Source of the DNA: Neoaquamicrobium microcysteis
GTDB taxonomy: Bacteria > Pseudomonadota > Alphaproteobacteria > Rhizobiales > Rhizobiaceae
DNA: 64,000 nucleotides
NCBI RefSeq assembly: GCF_008180155.1
Contig: NZ_VSZS01000067.1
Location: 310,001-374,000 of the forward strand
Reading direction: 5' to 3'
The position numbers were made by a program, and so were the translations under genes. Positions within the stretch are counted from its first letter, which is position 1; each line of letters begins with the position of its first letter. The notes under the pieces are model-generated. The model was not told where the DNA came from. It did no database searches and saw only the letters and a list, made by a program, of their open reading frames with translations. This document shows positions 37,029 to 45,543 of this stretch, piece after piece.

Positions 37029-37703
37029 TCACGCGTCGTACGTAGTCAGCGCCTGTATATCCAGCGGCGTGATGCGGCCATGCTCGACCTTGAGCAGCCC
37101 CTCATCCTGCAGTTCCTGCAGACAGCGGTTCACCACCTGCCGCGACACGCCGACCAGCAGTCCCAGCTCCTCCTGGTTGATCTCCACCGCCGGGCCCGCC
37201 TTGGGGTAGAGCACCCGGTTGAAGAACCATGAGAGGTTGCGCGCCACCCGCGCCTTGGGGCCGAGGATGCGGTCATATTCGATGGTGGCCAGAAACTGCC
37301 CCATACGCTCGTTCAGCGCACGCACCAGATAGCGGTTGAAGCCGGTGCTGTTCTCGTAGAGCCACACGAAGGTCGCGCGCTGCATCAGCGCCATGCGCGT
37401 GTCGCGGATGGCGACCACGTCGTATTTGCGCGGCTCGTCCTTGAGCACCGAGCCCTCGCCGAACCAGCTTCCGTCGGTGGCCCCCGCAAAGGTCATCGCC
37501 TTGCCGTCGCGCGAGATGGCGCTGATCTTGACGAGGCCCGCCGTCACGCCGGTCCAGTGGTCGAGGCGGTCGCCGCGATGGCAGATATAGGCACCCTTGG
37601 CGAACTGGCGTTCGACGACGCCGCGCCGTGCCCTTTCCAGTTCGTCCTCGGTCAGTTCGCCGGCCCAGATCGCCGCGCGAACGATGTCTTCCCGTGCGTT
37701 CAT
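37029..37703 (-). CDS. Crp/Fnr-family transcriptional regulator
   Basis: 224 residues. A cNMP-type beta roll occupies about 20-140 (GAYICHRGDRLDHWTGVTAG), followed by a long dimer helix and a winged helix with recognition segment EELGLLVGVSRQVVNRCLQELQ. FNR cysteines are absent and the phosphate-binding RxA of true CRP is not evident (GEGSVLKDEPRKYD), so the effector may be another small molecule such as an acyl-CoA. It lies directly upstream of the synthetase/Liv operon and is a likely regulator of it. Confidence 0.88.
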   Translation of the reverse strand: MNAREDIVRAAIWAGELTEDELERARRGVVERQFAKGAYICHRGDRLDHWTGVTAGLVKISAISRDGKAMTFAGATDGSWFGEGSVLKDEPRKYDVVAIRDTRMALMQRATFVWLYENSTGFNRYLVRALNERMGQFLATIEYDRILGPKARVARNLSWFFNRVLYPKAGPAVEINQEELGLLVGVSRQVVNRCLQELQDEGLLKVEHGRITPLDIQALTTYDA

Positions 37704-37803
37704 CAGCCCTCGGCTTGCGGGCCCGTTCGCCTGACGCCCGCGTCTTTACCGGCTTATGAACGCCCGTCCCCCGAAAGACAAGAAGCCGATGGCCGCATCC
37801 GCC

Positions 37804-38589
37804 TCAGGCGGCCTGCTGCATGTATTTGGCCGTCGGCAGGATCGTCAGCGGTGCCAGTTCGCCCTTCGGCGGACGCGCAAACAGCATCCGCTGCTCGAAC
37901 GGCGTCGACTTGAAGAACGGGAAGCGCTCGATCGTCTTGCCCATGTTTTCCGAGCACTTCGACTGAAACAGATAGACGGGGCAGACGAGGCCCGGATAGT
38001 CGCGCGAGGGCATTGCCTGCTGCGAGCCGAAGATGCGGCGGTAGAACCCGGTATGCTCCTGCTTGATCGCCGTCAGGCAATAGTCGGTGTCGAAATAGGC
38101 GCAGGCCGCAACCGCCAGCCGCAGCGTCACATAGGGCAGCGCCTTGTAGGCGCGCGAAAACTCGGTGTGGGCCGCAAACCGGCTCGGGTCGATGAAGCTC
38201 TCGCCCGCTGCAAGCCGCGGCATCAGCTCGTCGTTGAACACGGTGATGCTGGGCGAAACCGGCATCTTGCGGTGCACGTGGTGGATGCGGATCGTGCTGG
38301 CCAGCTCGCCGTCGATGAAGATGCCGAAACGGTAGGAGTTGGAAAGGTCGTCGTAGTCGTCCGTCACCATGCGCGACGGCATGTCGGTTATCATGCCGCT
38401 GGCGAGATAGGCGTCGTAGCGCAGGCGGTAGATCGCCTCGAGGTCCTCGCCGCTTTCGCAGCGGCGGTACTCCACCTGCTCCAGCAGGGCGGATACGCTT
38501 CTGGAAAAGCCCGACTCCGACGCAGAAGCCGCAACGCCCGTCGTTTCCGCCGCCTCAGCAGGCGCGGCTGCACGCGTTTCCATGCACAT
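37804..38589 (-). CDS. FeeM-like N-acyl amino acid synthase / autoinducer-synthase-fold protein
   Basis: 261 residues. After a variable Ala-rich N-terminus, the segment LEAIYRLRYDAYLASGMI is the LuxI/GNAT hallmark, and RFGIFIDGELASTIRIHHV and FSRAYKALPYVTLRLAVAACAYF correspond to the acyltransferase core as in FeeM. Known FeeM condenses an acyl-ACP with tyrosine to give N-acyl amino acids. The active acceptor here is unknown. The promoter has two perfect CtrA boxes (38616 and 38686), and a GGDEF-EAL gene lies just upstream in the same direction. Six cysteines are scattered in the C-terminal half. Confidence 0.75.
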   Translation of the reverse strand: MCMETRAAAPAEAAETTGVAASASESGFSRSVSALLEQVEYRRCESGEDLEAIYRLRYDAYLASGMITDMPSRMVTDDYDDLSNSYRFGIFIDGELASTIRIHHVHRKMPVSPSITVFNDELMPRLAAGESFIDPSRFAAHTEFSRAYKALPYVTLRLAVAACAYFDTDYCLTAIKQEHTGFYRRIFGSQQAMPSRDYPGLVCPVYLFQSKCSENMGKTIERFPFFKSTPFEQRMLFARPPKGELAPLTILPTAKYMQQAA

Positions 38590-38615
38590 TCCCCGTATTC
38601 CGCCACATCGCAGCG

Positions 38616-38630
38616 TTAACGGTACATTAA
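38616..38630. promoter_or_regulatory. CtrA box 1 before the FeeM-like gene
   Basis: TTAA-CGGTACA-TTAA, an exact match to the TTAA-N7-TTAA consensus for CtrA. It ends 27 bases upstream of the ATG at 38589 (minus strand), where binding would overlap the promoter core. Confidence 0.75.
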
Positions 38631-38685
38631 CCTCACCCCCAGTAAAGGCGAAAATCCCATCGGAGACGTTTACCGAAAGTTAACC

Positions 38686-38700
38686 TTAACAGTTAGTTAA
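38686..38700. promoter_or_regulatory. CtrA box 2 before the FeeM-like gene
   Basis: TTAA-CAGTTAG-TTAA, a second exact TTAA-N7-TTAA site, with an extra TTAA 2 bases to the left (38680-38683). It lies about 100 bases from the FeeM-like start and just beyond the stop codon of the GGDEF-EAL gene. Confidence 0.75.
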
Positions 38701-38738
38701 GGCCGCAACTGCATCCATAACGTGCATTTCGGGGAATA

Positions 38739-41063
38739 TCAGGCGGTGGAAACGGCGGGTTTGGTGCTGATCTGGCTCGCAAAGGGCCAGGTCGTGTTGG
38801 ACATCGCTTCGATGCCCGAAGCCGTCAGCGCCGAGCCGAACAGGAAGCCCTGCACCAGTTCGGGCTTCACGTCGTGCGACAGCACCTTGAGCTGCTCGAA
38901 CGTCTCCACCCCTTCGATGGTCACCGTCAGTCCCAGGAGGCGCGACAGGCTGACGATGCCGCTCAGAAGCTCCAGCGAACGCTTGCTGCGGGTCACGTCG
39001 ACGAGGAAGGAGCGGTCGATCTTCACCTTGTCCAGCGGCAGCGTGTGCAGGTAGCTGAGGCTGGAATAGCCGGTGCCGAAATCGTCCAGCGCGATCCGCA
39101 CGCCCATCCGCTTCAGCTTTTCGATATAGGTCCGCGTCTGCGACTTGTCGTCCAGCAGCGCCGTTTCTGTGACCTCGATTTCGAGGCGCTGCGGTGCCAG
39201 TCCCGACACGTCCAGCGCCCTGCTCACCTTGGCGATGATATCGTCGTTGCGGAAGTCCTTGGCCGAAAGGTTCACGGACACGCAGATCTGCGTCGGCCAT
39301 TTGACGCATTCGGTGGTGGCGGCGTTCAGCATGAAGGTGCTGATTTCCGACACGATCCCCATCTCCTCCGCCAGCGGGATGAATACCGACGGCGAGATCG
39401 GCCCGATCTCCGGATGGTCCCAGCGGCACAGCGCTTCGCAGCTCACGATGCGCATCGTCTCCATCGACACGATCGGCTGGTAGACGACGCGCAGGCCGCC
39501 CGTCTCCACGGCATGGCGCAAATCGGCCTTCATCACCTGCCGGTTGCGGAACGCCTGGTCCATCACCGCCTCGAACAGGCGCCAGCCGTTCTTGCCGTTT
39601 TCCTTTGCCTTGTAGAGCGCAAGGTCGGCCTTCACGATCATGGCGTCGACATCGGCATCCCTGGCTGTAGCCAGTACCGCGCCTGCGCTCGACTGTATGC
39701 GCAGCGCGTGGCCGGCCACGTCCACATCACCGTTCAGGCTCGCGAAGATGTCGTCCAGCAGCAGGCCGAAGGTATCCGGCTCCTTCACGTCGTTGAAGAA
39801 GATCATGAACTCGTCGCCACCGAAGCGGCTGACCTTGACGTCCTCGCCGGCGAACCGGTTCAGCCGTTCGGCGACCGCATAGATCAGCCCGTCGCCCACC
39901 GGATGCCCGAGCGTGTCGTTGACGCTCTTGAAGTCGTCGAGGTCGAAGACGGCGAGCGCGACGCTGCGGCTCTGGTCGCCGGTCGAGACCGCGTCGCTGA
40001 CCATTTCGTGAAAGTAGGCGCGGTTGGCGAGCCCGGTCAGGCTGTCGTAGCGGGCCATGAAGCGGATGCGTTCTTCCGCCTCGATGCGCGCCGTCACCTC
40101 GTCGAAGGTGATGACGCCGAGCTCGTCATGGCCCTCGCGGGCCGAGAACTCGAAATAGCGGCCGTTGGAAAACCGGATCAGGACCTTGCGGTCCTTGCCC
40201 TCGCGCAGCGCGCGCGTCAGCTGGGTTTCGGCGTAGCGGGAATCGTTGAGGCTCAGTATGCCGCCGGCAACGCCGCGCATCAGCAGGCCGCGCAGCGTGC
40301 GCCCCAGCAGTTTGTCGCCCTTCTTGACCGACATCAGCCGCGCGGCTTCCGCGTTGGCCACCACCACCCTGCCCTCGGGGCTTAGCATGATGAGGCCGGA
40401 CGACATGGTGTTGAGCGCGCGGTCGAAGCGCTGCGCGATCTGGTCTGCGCGCCGGTGCCCGATGACGGCCGAAAACAGCACCTCGCGCACGCCCTTCGCA
40501 GTACCCGAGATGATGAAGAAGAACGGGATGATGAGCAGGCCCAGCACCACGTTCTGCATGTCGCCGCGCATCAGCAGGCCGACCGCGATGGGCGACACGA
40601 AGGTCAGCGAGAAGATCGCGACCATCCGCGGCGAGCCATAATTGCGCCCCGCCACCGTGACCATGGAGCCCATGGTGACGGCGACAGCCGCGAGCTCGGC
40701 ATAGGGGTCGGGATAGAGATAGATGGCGATGAAGCAGAACGTGCCCAATGTCAGGCCCTGGATGCTTCCCTTGAGGATGTAGTCGGCCTCGCAGCGCTTG
40801 GCGCTCTCATAGTCTCGAATGGCCGATGTCTTGACCACGCGGCGCATGCTCACGAAACGCCAGGCGCCCATGGCGGCCATCAGGAACGCCATCCAAAGAT
40901 AGGCGTGCGCCCCGGTCTTCAGGTAGGACATGATGGCGACGATGGCGTGGCAGAACGCACCAATGAGGATCATGTGCACGTTGTCATACAACGAGCGCAC
41001 GAACTGCACGTATACGTCGGCAGGGACCTGTTCGGGCTTTACTCGGTTCATCTCACGCGCCAT
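38739..41063 (-). CDS. Membrane GGDEF-EAL c-di-GMP enzyme
   Basis: 774 residues from ATG 41063, which has AGAGG 5 bases upstream; a GTG 8 codons earlier is possible. Six or so transmembrane helices fill residues 25-200 (a MASE-like sensor), then a PAS-like region to about 335, GGDEF at 415-419 and EAL at 543-545. Catalytic EAL residues NLSAKDF, EVTETALLDD, DDFGTGYSSL, KIDR and EGVET are intact. Either or both activities are possible. It lies directly upstream of the FeeM-like gene with CtrA boxes in between, and may read the same signal. Confidence 0.92.
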   Translation of the reverse strand: MAREMNRVKPEQVPADVYVQFVRSLYDNVHMILIGAFCHAIVAIMSYLKTGAHAYLWMAFLMAAMGAWRFVSMRRVVKTSAIRDYESAKRCEADYILKGSIQGLTLGTFCFIAIYLYPDPYAELAAVAVTMGSMVTVAGRNYGSPRMVAIFSLTFVSPIAVGLLMRGDMQNVVLGLLIIPFFFIISGTAKGVREVLFSAVIGHRRADQIAQRFDRALNTMSSGLIMLSPEGRVVVANAEAARLMSVKKGDKLLGRTLRGLLMRGVAGGILSLNDSRYAETQLTRALREGKDRKVLIRFSNGRYFEFSAREGHDELGVITFDEVTARIEAEERIRFMARYDSLTGLANRAYFHEMVSDAVSTGDQSRSVALAVFDLDDFKSVNDTLGHPVGDGLIYAVAERLNRFAGEDVKVSRFGGDEFMIFFNDVKEPDTFGLLLDDIFASLNGDVDVAGHALRIQSSAGAVLATARDADVDAMIVKADLALYKAKENGKNGWRLFEAVMDQAFRNRQVMKADLRHAVETGGLRVVYQPIVSMETMRIVSCEALCRWDHPEIGPISPSVFIPLAEEMGIVSEISTFMLNAATTECVKWPTQICVSVNLSAKDFRNDDIIAKVSRALDVSGLAPQRLEIEVTETALLDDKSQTRTYIEKLKRMGVRIALDDFGTGYSSLSYLHTLPLDKVKIDRSFLVDVTRSKRSLELLSGIVSLSRLLGLTVTIEGVETFEQLKVLSHDVKPELVQGFLFGSALTASGIEAMSNTTWPFASQISTKPAVSTA

Positions 41064-41156
41064 CCCAGCCTCTGATGCCACAGCCACATTAAGAAAGGCT
41101 TATGGAACAATGGCAGTTTGACGTTACGGAATGCGCGAGAACCCTGAGTTTGAAGC

Positions 41157-44100
41157 CTATTCCGCCGCCTTCAGAGCCTCTGCAGAAACGGGCGCGGCAA
41201 GCCGCTCGAGCATGCGCTCTCTTTCCTTGCCTGCCTTCACCGCATTGGCATGCTTCACGTGGCCGAACCCGCGGATCAGCGACGGCACGGAGGCCAGCGC
41301 CGCCGCTGCCTCGATCCTGCCGGGTGAAAGCGCGGTCTCGATGCGGGTGAGATCGCCCTCGTATTCGGCGAGCAGCCGTCGTTCCATGCGCCGCTCGGCC
41401 GTGTAGCCGAAGATGTCCAGCGCCGTGCCGCGCAGGCCCTTCAGGCCGGCGAGGATCGAGAACCCCTTCATCATCCACGGCCCGAAGCTCGACTTCCTCG
41501 CCTTCCCCTCCGCGCCCTTGCGCCCGAGGATGGGCGGCGCAAGATGGAACTCGAGCCTCTCCCAGCTCTGGAACTGGCCGGCGATCTGCTTCTGGAACGA
41601 GCCGTCGGTGTAGAGCCGCGCGACTTCGTACTCGTCCTTGATCGCCATCAGCTTGAACAGGTTCTTCGCGACCGCCTCGCTCACCGCCGTCGAGCCCGGC
41701 ACCGCGCGCTCCTCGGCATTGCGGATCGCATCGACGCGCTGGCGATAGCGCGCGGCATAGGCTTCGTTCTGATAGGCGCGCAGGAAGTCCGCGCGCAGGT
41801 CGACGATCTCGTCCAGCGATGTCGCGATGGTCCGCTCGGCCATCGGGCTGCGGGCGCTGTCCACCAGCTCCTTCACCGAAAGCGGATCGTGCGCGGCGCG
41901 GCGCCCCCAGCGGAAGGCATCGACGTTCATCGCCACCGCCTGCCCGTTCAGCTCGATGGCCTTCTCGATGGCTTCTGCCGAAAGCGGCAGTCCGCCATGC
42001 TGGTATGCGAAGCCGAGCATGAACATGTTCGCGCCCAGCGAATTGCCGAACAGCACGGAAGCCGTCTTCGTCGCGTCGAAGAAATGCGCGTTGTCCTCGC
42101 CCGCCGCCTCGCGGATCGCCTTCTTCACCCGCTCGGTTGGCAGCGAGAAGTCGGCCGACCGCGCGAAGTCGCCCGGCATCACTTCGGCCGTGTTGGCCAC
42201 GAAGATCGTCTCGCCCTGCCGCACCGACGCCAGCACCTTCTTGGAGCCGGAGACGACGAGGTCGCAGCCCAGGATGAGGTCGGCCTTGCCTGCCGAAACG
42301 CGGATGGCGTGAATGTCTTCGGGTGTGTTTGCCACGCGCACGTGACTGAACACCGCCCCGCCCTTCTGCGCCAGCCCGGCCATGTCGATCATGCCGCAGC
42401 CCTTGCCTTCCAGATGGGCGGCCATGCCCAGCACCGCGCCGATGGTCACGACGCCCGTCCCGCCGATGCCGTCGATGATCGAAGCCCAGCCGTCGCGGCC
42501 CAGTTCGAAAGGCTTCGGTTCCGGCACGCCCGCCAGCGGGTCGGCCTTGCCTGCGACGCCTTCCGCCTTGCGTATCTTCGCCCCGTGCACCGTCACGAAG
42601 GACGGGCAGAAGCCGTTGACGCAGGAAAAATCCTTGTTGCACGACGACTGGTCGATCCGGCGCTTGCGGCCGAACTCGGTCTCCAGCGGCTGCACCGACA
42701 CGCAGTTCGACGCCACGCCGCAATCGCCGCAGCCCTCGCAGACCAGCTCGTTGATGATGACGCGCTTGTCGGGGTCGGGAAACGTCCCGCGCTTGCGCCG
42801 GCGGCGCTTCTCGGCCGCGCAGGTCTGGTCGTAGAGCAGCACCGACACGCCGCTCACGTCCCGCAGCTCGCGCTGCACGGCGTCCAGATCGTCGCGGTGG
42901 TGGATGGTGGCACCCATGGGGAACGACGCCTTGCCGGCATATTTGTCCGGCTCGTTGGTGACGACCGCGATGCGCTGCACGCCCTCGGCCCGCACCTGGT
43001 TGGCGATCATGTCGGCCGTCAGGTTGCCTTCGTGCGGCTGGCCGCCGGTCATCGCCACGGCGTCGTTGTAGAGGATTTTGTAGGTCACGTTCGCCTTGCT
43101 CGCCAACGCGAAGCGCAGCGCCAGCGAGCCTGAATGGTTGTAGGTGCCGTCGCCGAGGTTCTGGAAGATGTGGTCGCGCTTGGAGAACGGCGCCTGCCCA
43201 AGCCACTGCGCGCCCTCGCCGCCCATGGCGGTGAAGCCCACGGTCGAGCGGTCCATCCACAGCGCCATGAAGTGGCAGCCGATGCCGGCCGCCGCGATCG
43301 AGCCCTCCGGCACCTTGGTCGACGAGTTGTGCGGACAGCCCGAGCAGAAATACGGCGTGCGGCTGGCCACGTCCTTCGTGTCCGCCAGCATCGCCTGGAA
43401 CTGGCGCAGCCGGCTGACGCGCGCGGCGACCTCTTCCGAGTGGCCGACCGTCCTGAGGATGCGTTCGCCCAGCGCGATGGCGATGTCGTTCGGGTCCAGC
43501 GCGCCGGCTGCCTGAAACAGCGTCGCGCCGCGCTCGTCCTTCTTGCCCACGATGGTCGGCTGGTTGGCCACGCCATAGAGGTTTTCGCGCAGCTGCGTCT
43601 CCAGCAGCGAGCGCTTCTCCTCCACCACGATGATGTGTTCCAGCCCGCGCGCGAACTCCGCGACATGCTCGTAGTCGAGCGGCCAGGGACACGCGACCTT
43701 GAACAGCCTCACGCCGATGCGGTTGGCCGCAGCCTCGTCGATGCCGAGGTCGTCCAGTGCCTGCCGCACGTCGAGATAGCTCTTGCCGACGGTGACGATG
43801 CCGAGCTTGGGCGCGGCCCCGCCGGAATAGACGATCCGGTTGAGGTCGTTGGCGCGGATGAAGGCTGCGGCAGCCGCGCGCTTGTAGTCGTGCAGGCGGC
43901 TCTCCTGCCCGAACTGGTCGAGCTCGTGGCGGATGTTGAGCCCGCCGGGCGGCAGGTCGATCTCCGGCAGCACTATGTTGAGCCGGTCGAGCGACACGTC
44001 CACCGACGCCGTCGATTCGATGTTGTCCTTCACGCATTTGATGCCGGCCCACGTGCCCGCGAAACGCGACAGCGCATAGCCGTAGAGGCCGTAGTCGATC

Positions 44101-44636
44101 AGCTCCTGCACGCCGGCCGGGTTGAAGATCGGGATCATCGCGTCGACGAAAGCGAACTCGGTCGCATGCGCGTTTGTCGACGATTCGGCCGTGTGGTCGT
44201 CGCCCATCAACGCCAGCACGCCGCCGTGTCGCGAAGAGCCCGCAAGGTTCGCGTGCCGGAACACGTCGCCCGTGCGGTCGACCCCCGGCCCCTTGCCGTA
44301 CCAGACGGAAAAGACGCCGTCATACTTGCCTTCGCCCAGCAGCTCAGTCTGCTGGCTGCCCCAGCATGCGGTGGCGGCCAGTTCCTCATTGAGGCCCGGC
44401 TGGAACACGATGTCGTTGGCTTCGAGCTGCTTCTTCGCCTTCCATAGCTGCTGGTCGAGCCCGCCCAGCGGCGAGCCGCGATAGCCCGACACGAAGCCCG
44501 CCGTCGAAAGCCCCATGCGGCGGTCGCGCTCGCGCTGCATCATCAGCATGCGGATGACCGCCTGCGCTCCGGAGATGAAGATGCGCTCCTTGGAAAGATC
44601 GAACTTGTCGTCGAGCGCGACTTCATGCAGCGTCAT
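41157..44636 (-). CDS. Indolepyruvate ferredoxin oxidoreductase, fused alpha-beta type
   Basis: 1159 residues from ATG 44636 (GGAG upstream); a longer opening to 44717 is not supported. The N-terminal half matches the pyrimidine/TPP domains (FVSGYRGSPLGGLDQQLWK, GGEGAQWLGQAPF). A 4Fe-4S site ELVCEGCGDCGVASNC stands around 640 (C-x2-C-x2-C-x5-C), and the gamma-like domain begins near 735 with GIGGTGVVTIGAVLGMAAHL. Family activity: arylpyruvate + CoA to arylacetyl-CoA + CO2 with reduced ferredoxin. Fused single-chain versions are usual in aerobic proteobacteria; links to phenylalanine/tryptophan breakdown are likely. Monocistronic. Confidence 0.94.
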   Translation of the reverse strand: MTLHEVALDDKFDLSKERIFISGAQAVIRMLMMQRERDRRMGLSTAGFVSGYRGSPLGGLDQQLWKAKKQLEANDIVFQPGLNEELAATACWGSQQTELLGEGKYDGVFSVWYGKGPGVDRTGDVFRHANLAGSSRHGGVLALMGDDHTAESSTNAHATEFAFVDAMIPIFNPAGVQELIDYGLYGYALSRFAGTWAGIKCVKDNIESTASVDVSLDRLNIVLPEIDLPPGGLNIRHELDQFGQESRLHDYKRAAAAAFIRANDLNRIVYSGGAAPKLGIVTVGKSYLDVRQALDDLGIDEAAANRIGVRLFKVACPWPLDYEHVAEFARGLEHIIVVEEKRSLLETQLRENLYGVANQPTIVGKKDERGATLFQAAGALDPNDIAIALGERILRTVGHSEEVAARVSRLRQFQAMLADTKDVASRTPYFCSGCPHNSSTKVPEGSIAAAGIGCHFMALWMDRSTVGFTAMGGEGAQWLGQAPFSKRDHIFQNLGDGTYNHSGSLALRFALASKANVTYKILYNDAVAMTGGQPHEGNLTADMIANQVRAEGVQRIAVVTNEPDKYAGKASFPMGATIHHRDDLDAVQRELRDVSGVSVLLYDQTCAAEKRRRRKRGTFPDPDKRVIINELVCEGCGDCGVASNCVSVQPLETEFGRKRRIDQSSCNKDFSCVNGFCPSFVTVHGAKIRKAEGVAGKADPLAGVPEPKPFELGRDGWASIIDGIGGTGVVTIGAVLGMAAHLEGKGCGMIDMAGLAQKGGAVFSHVRVANTPEDIHAIRVSAGKADLILGCDLVVSGSKKVLASVRQGETIFVANTAEVMPGDFARSADFSLPTERVKKAIREAAGEDNAHFFDATKTASVLFGNSLGANMFMLGFAYQHGGLPLSAEAIEKAIELNGQAVAMNVDAFRWGRRAAHDPLSVKELVDSARSPMAERTIATSLDEIVDLRADFLRAYQNEAYAARYRQRVDAIRNAEERAVPGSTAVSEAVAKNLFKLMAIKDEYEVARLYTDGSFQKQIAGQFQSWERLEFHLAPPILGRKGAEGKARKSSFGPWMMKGFSILAGLKGLRGTALDIFGYTAERRMERRLLAEYEGDLTRIETALSPGRIEAAAALASVPSLIRGFGHVKHANAVKAGKERERMLERLAAPVSAEALKAAE

Positions 44637-44985
44637 CGCTGTTCTCCTTCTCGGTGGCCGCAACGCGGTCGCGGCGTGCCATGCGTCCAGTGTTTCCGCC
44701 GCAGCTGCCGCCGTCAAACGAAATCGCCTGAGCCAGCCGGCCGGCTGACAAGGCGGTGCATCGTGGGAAGAAAAGGCCCGCGCGCGCTTTCCAACAAGTT
44801 CGCAAGCTGCTAATGCGCGCTGTCAAAATCTCCGCCGTGCGCCCTCGGCGTGCGCGGAGCCTCGCGCAAAGAAACGAAGAACATCGAGGGGTCCCAAGCC
44901 TTGGGGAGGCAGGACCTGCGAAGGGAGCCGAGAGGATGGCGGACCTGTTTTCGCACCACCCAGGATTCACCGGGAGGCAGGCATC
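44637..44985 (+). promoter_or_regulatory. Leader region of the TRAP transporter genes with a structured element
   Basis: 349 bases with no gene. At 44890-44916 a two-part hairpin can form: GGTCC with GGACC (outer) and GCCT with AGGC (inner), separated by a CAA/A internal loop. The sequence after it is purine-rich and leads to GGGAGGCAGG before the dctQ ATG. I recognise no known riboswitch class in it, and no convincing -35/-10 pair. Confidence 0.4.
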
Positions 44986-45543
44986 ATGAGCGTCCTGGCC
45001 TTTATCGTCCGCGTGATCAACGTGTTCAACCGGCTGGTGGGCAATGTCTTCGCCTGGCTGTCGCTGGCGATCGTGCTGGTCTGCTTCGCGGTCGTCGTGC
45101 AGCGCTACGCGCTGTCCACCACGCGCCTGTGGATGCAGGACCTTTATGTCTGGCTGAACGGCGCGATGTTCACCGCCGTGGCTGGTTTCGCCCTGCTGCG
45201 CAACGACCATGTCCGCGTCGATATTTTCTACCGGCCCGCCACCGTCGAGCGTAAGGCGCTGGTCGATCTCATCGGCGTCATTTTCTTCCTCATGCCCTTT
45301 GCATGGGTGGTCTACGCCTATGGCTGGAACTTCGTCGCCCGGTCTTGGCGCATCTTTGAAGGCTCCGCCAACATCGGCGGCATGCCAGGCCTGTTCATCC
45401 TCAAGAGCTTCATCCTCTTCTTCGCCTTCGTCATCGCCATACAGGGCCTTTCCATGGCGCTGCGTTCCATCCTTGTCCTGACGCGCAACGAACACCTGCT
45501 GCCGGCAGAATATCGCTACGAAAACCAGCAGGAGACCCACTGA
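44986..45543 (+). CDS. TRAP transporter small permease (DctQ)
   Basis: 185 residues with four transmembrane helices (about 20-40, 55-75, 95-115, 135-160), as in DctQ. The motif TRLWMQDLYVWLNGAMFTAVAGFALLRNDHVRVD contains the conserved arginines and aspartates (shown as a reference; key residues near 48-80). It overlaps the start of the large permease by one base (TGATG). It feeds a Na+-driven uptake system for an organic acid. Confidence 0.93.
   Translation: MSVLAFIVRVINVFNRLVGNVFAWLSLAIVLVCFAVVVQRYALSTTRLWMQDLYVWLNGAMFTAVAGFALLRNDHVRVDIFYRPATVERKALVDLIGVIFFLMPFAWVVYAYGWNFVARSWRIFEGSANIGGMPGLFILKSFILFFAFVIAIQGLSMALRSILVLTRNEHLLPAEYRYENQQETH

Noticed and set aside
41089-44052. 987-codon open frame on the minus strand overlapping the indolepyruvate oxidoreductase gene
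   Set aside because: Its product is low-complexity Arg/Gly/Ala-rich text typical of a frame-shifted reading of a GC-rich gene; the overlapping frame carries the catalytic motifs.
44637-44985. Known riboswitch in the dctQ leader
   Set aside because: Compared by eye with TPP, cobalamin, SAM, ZTP, guanidine and preQ1 classes; no conserved core was found.
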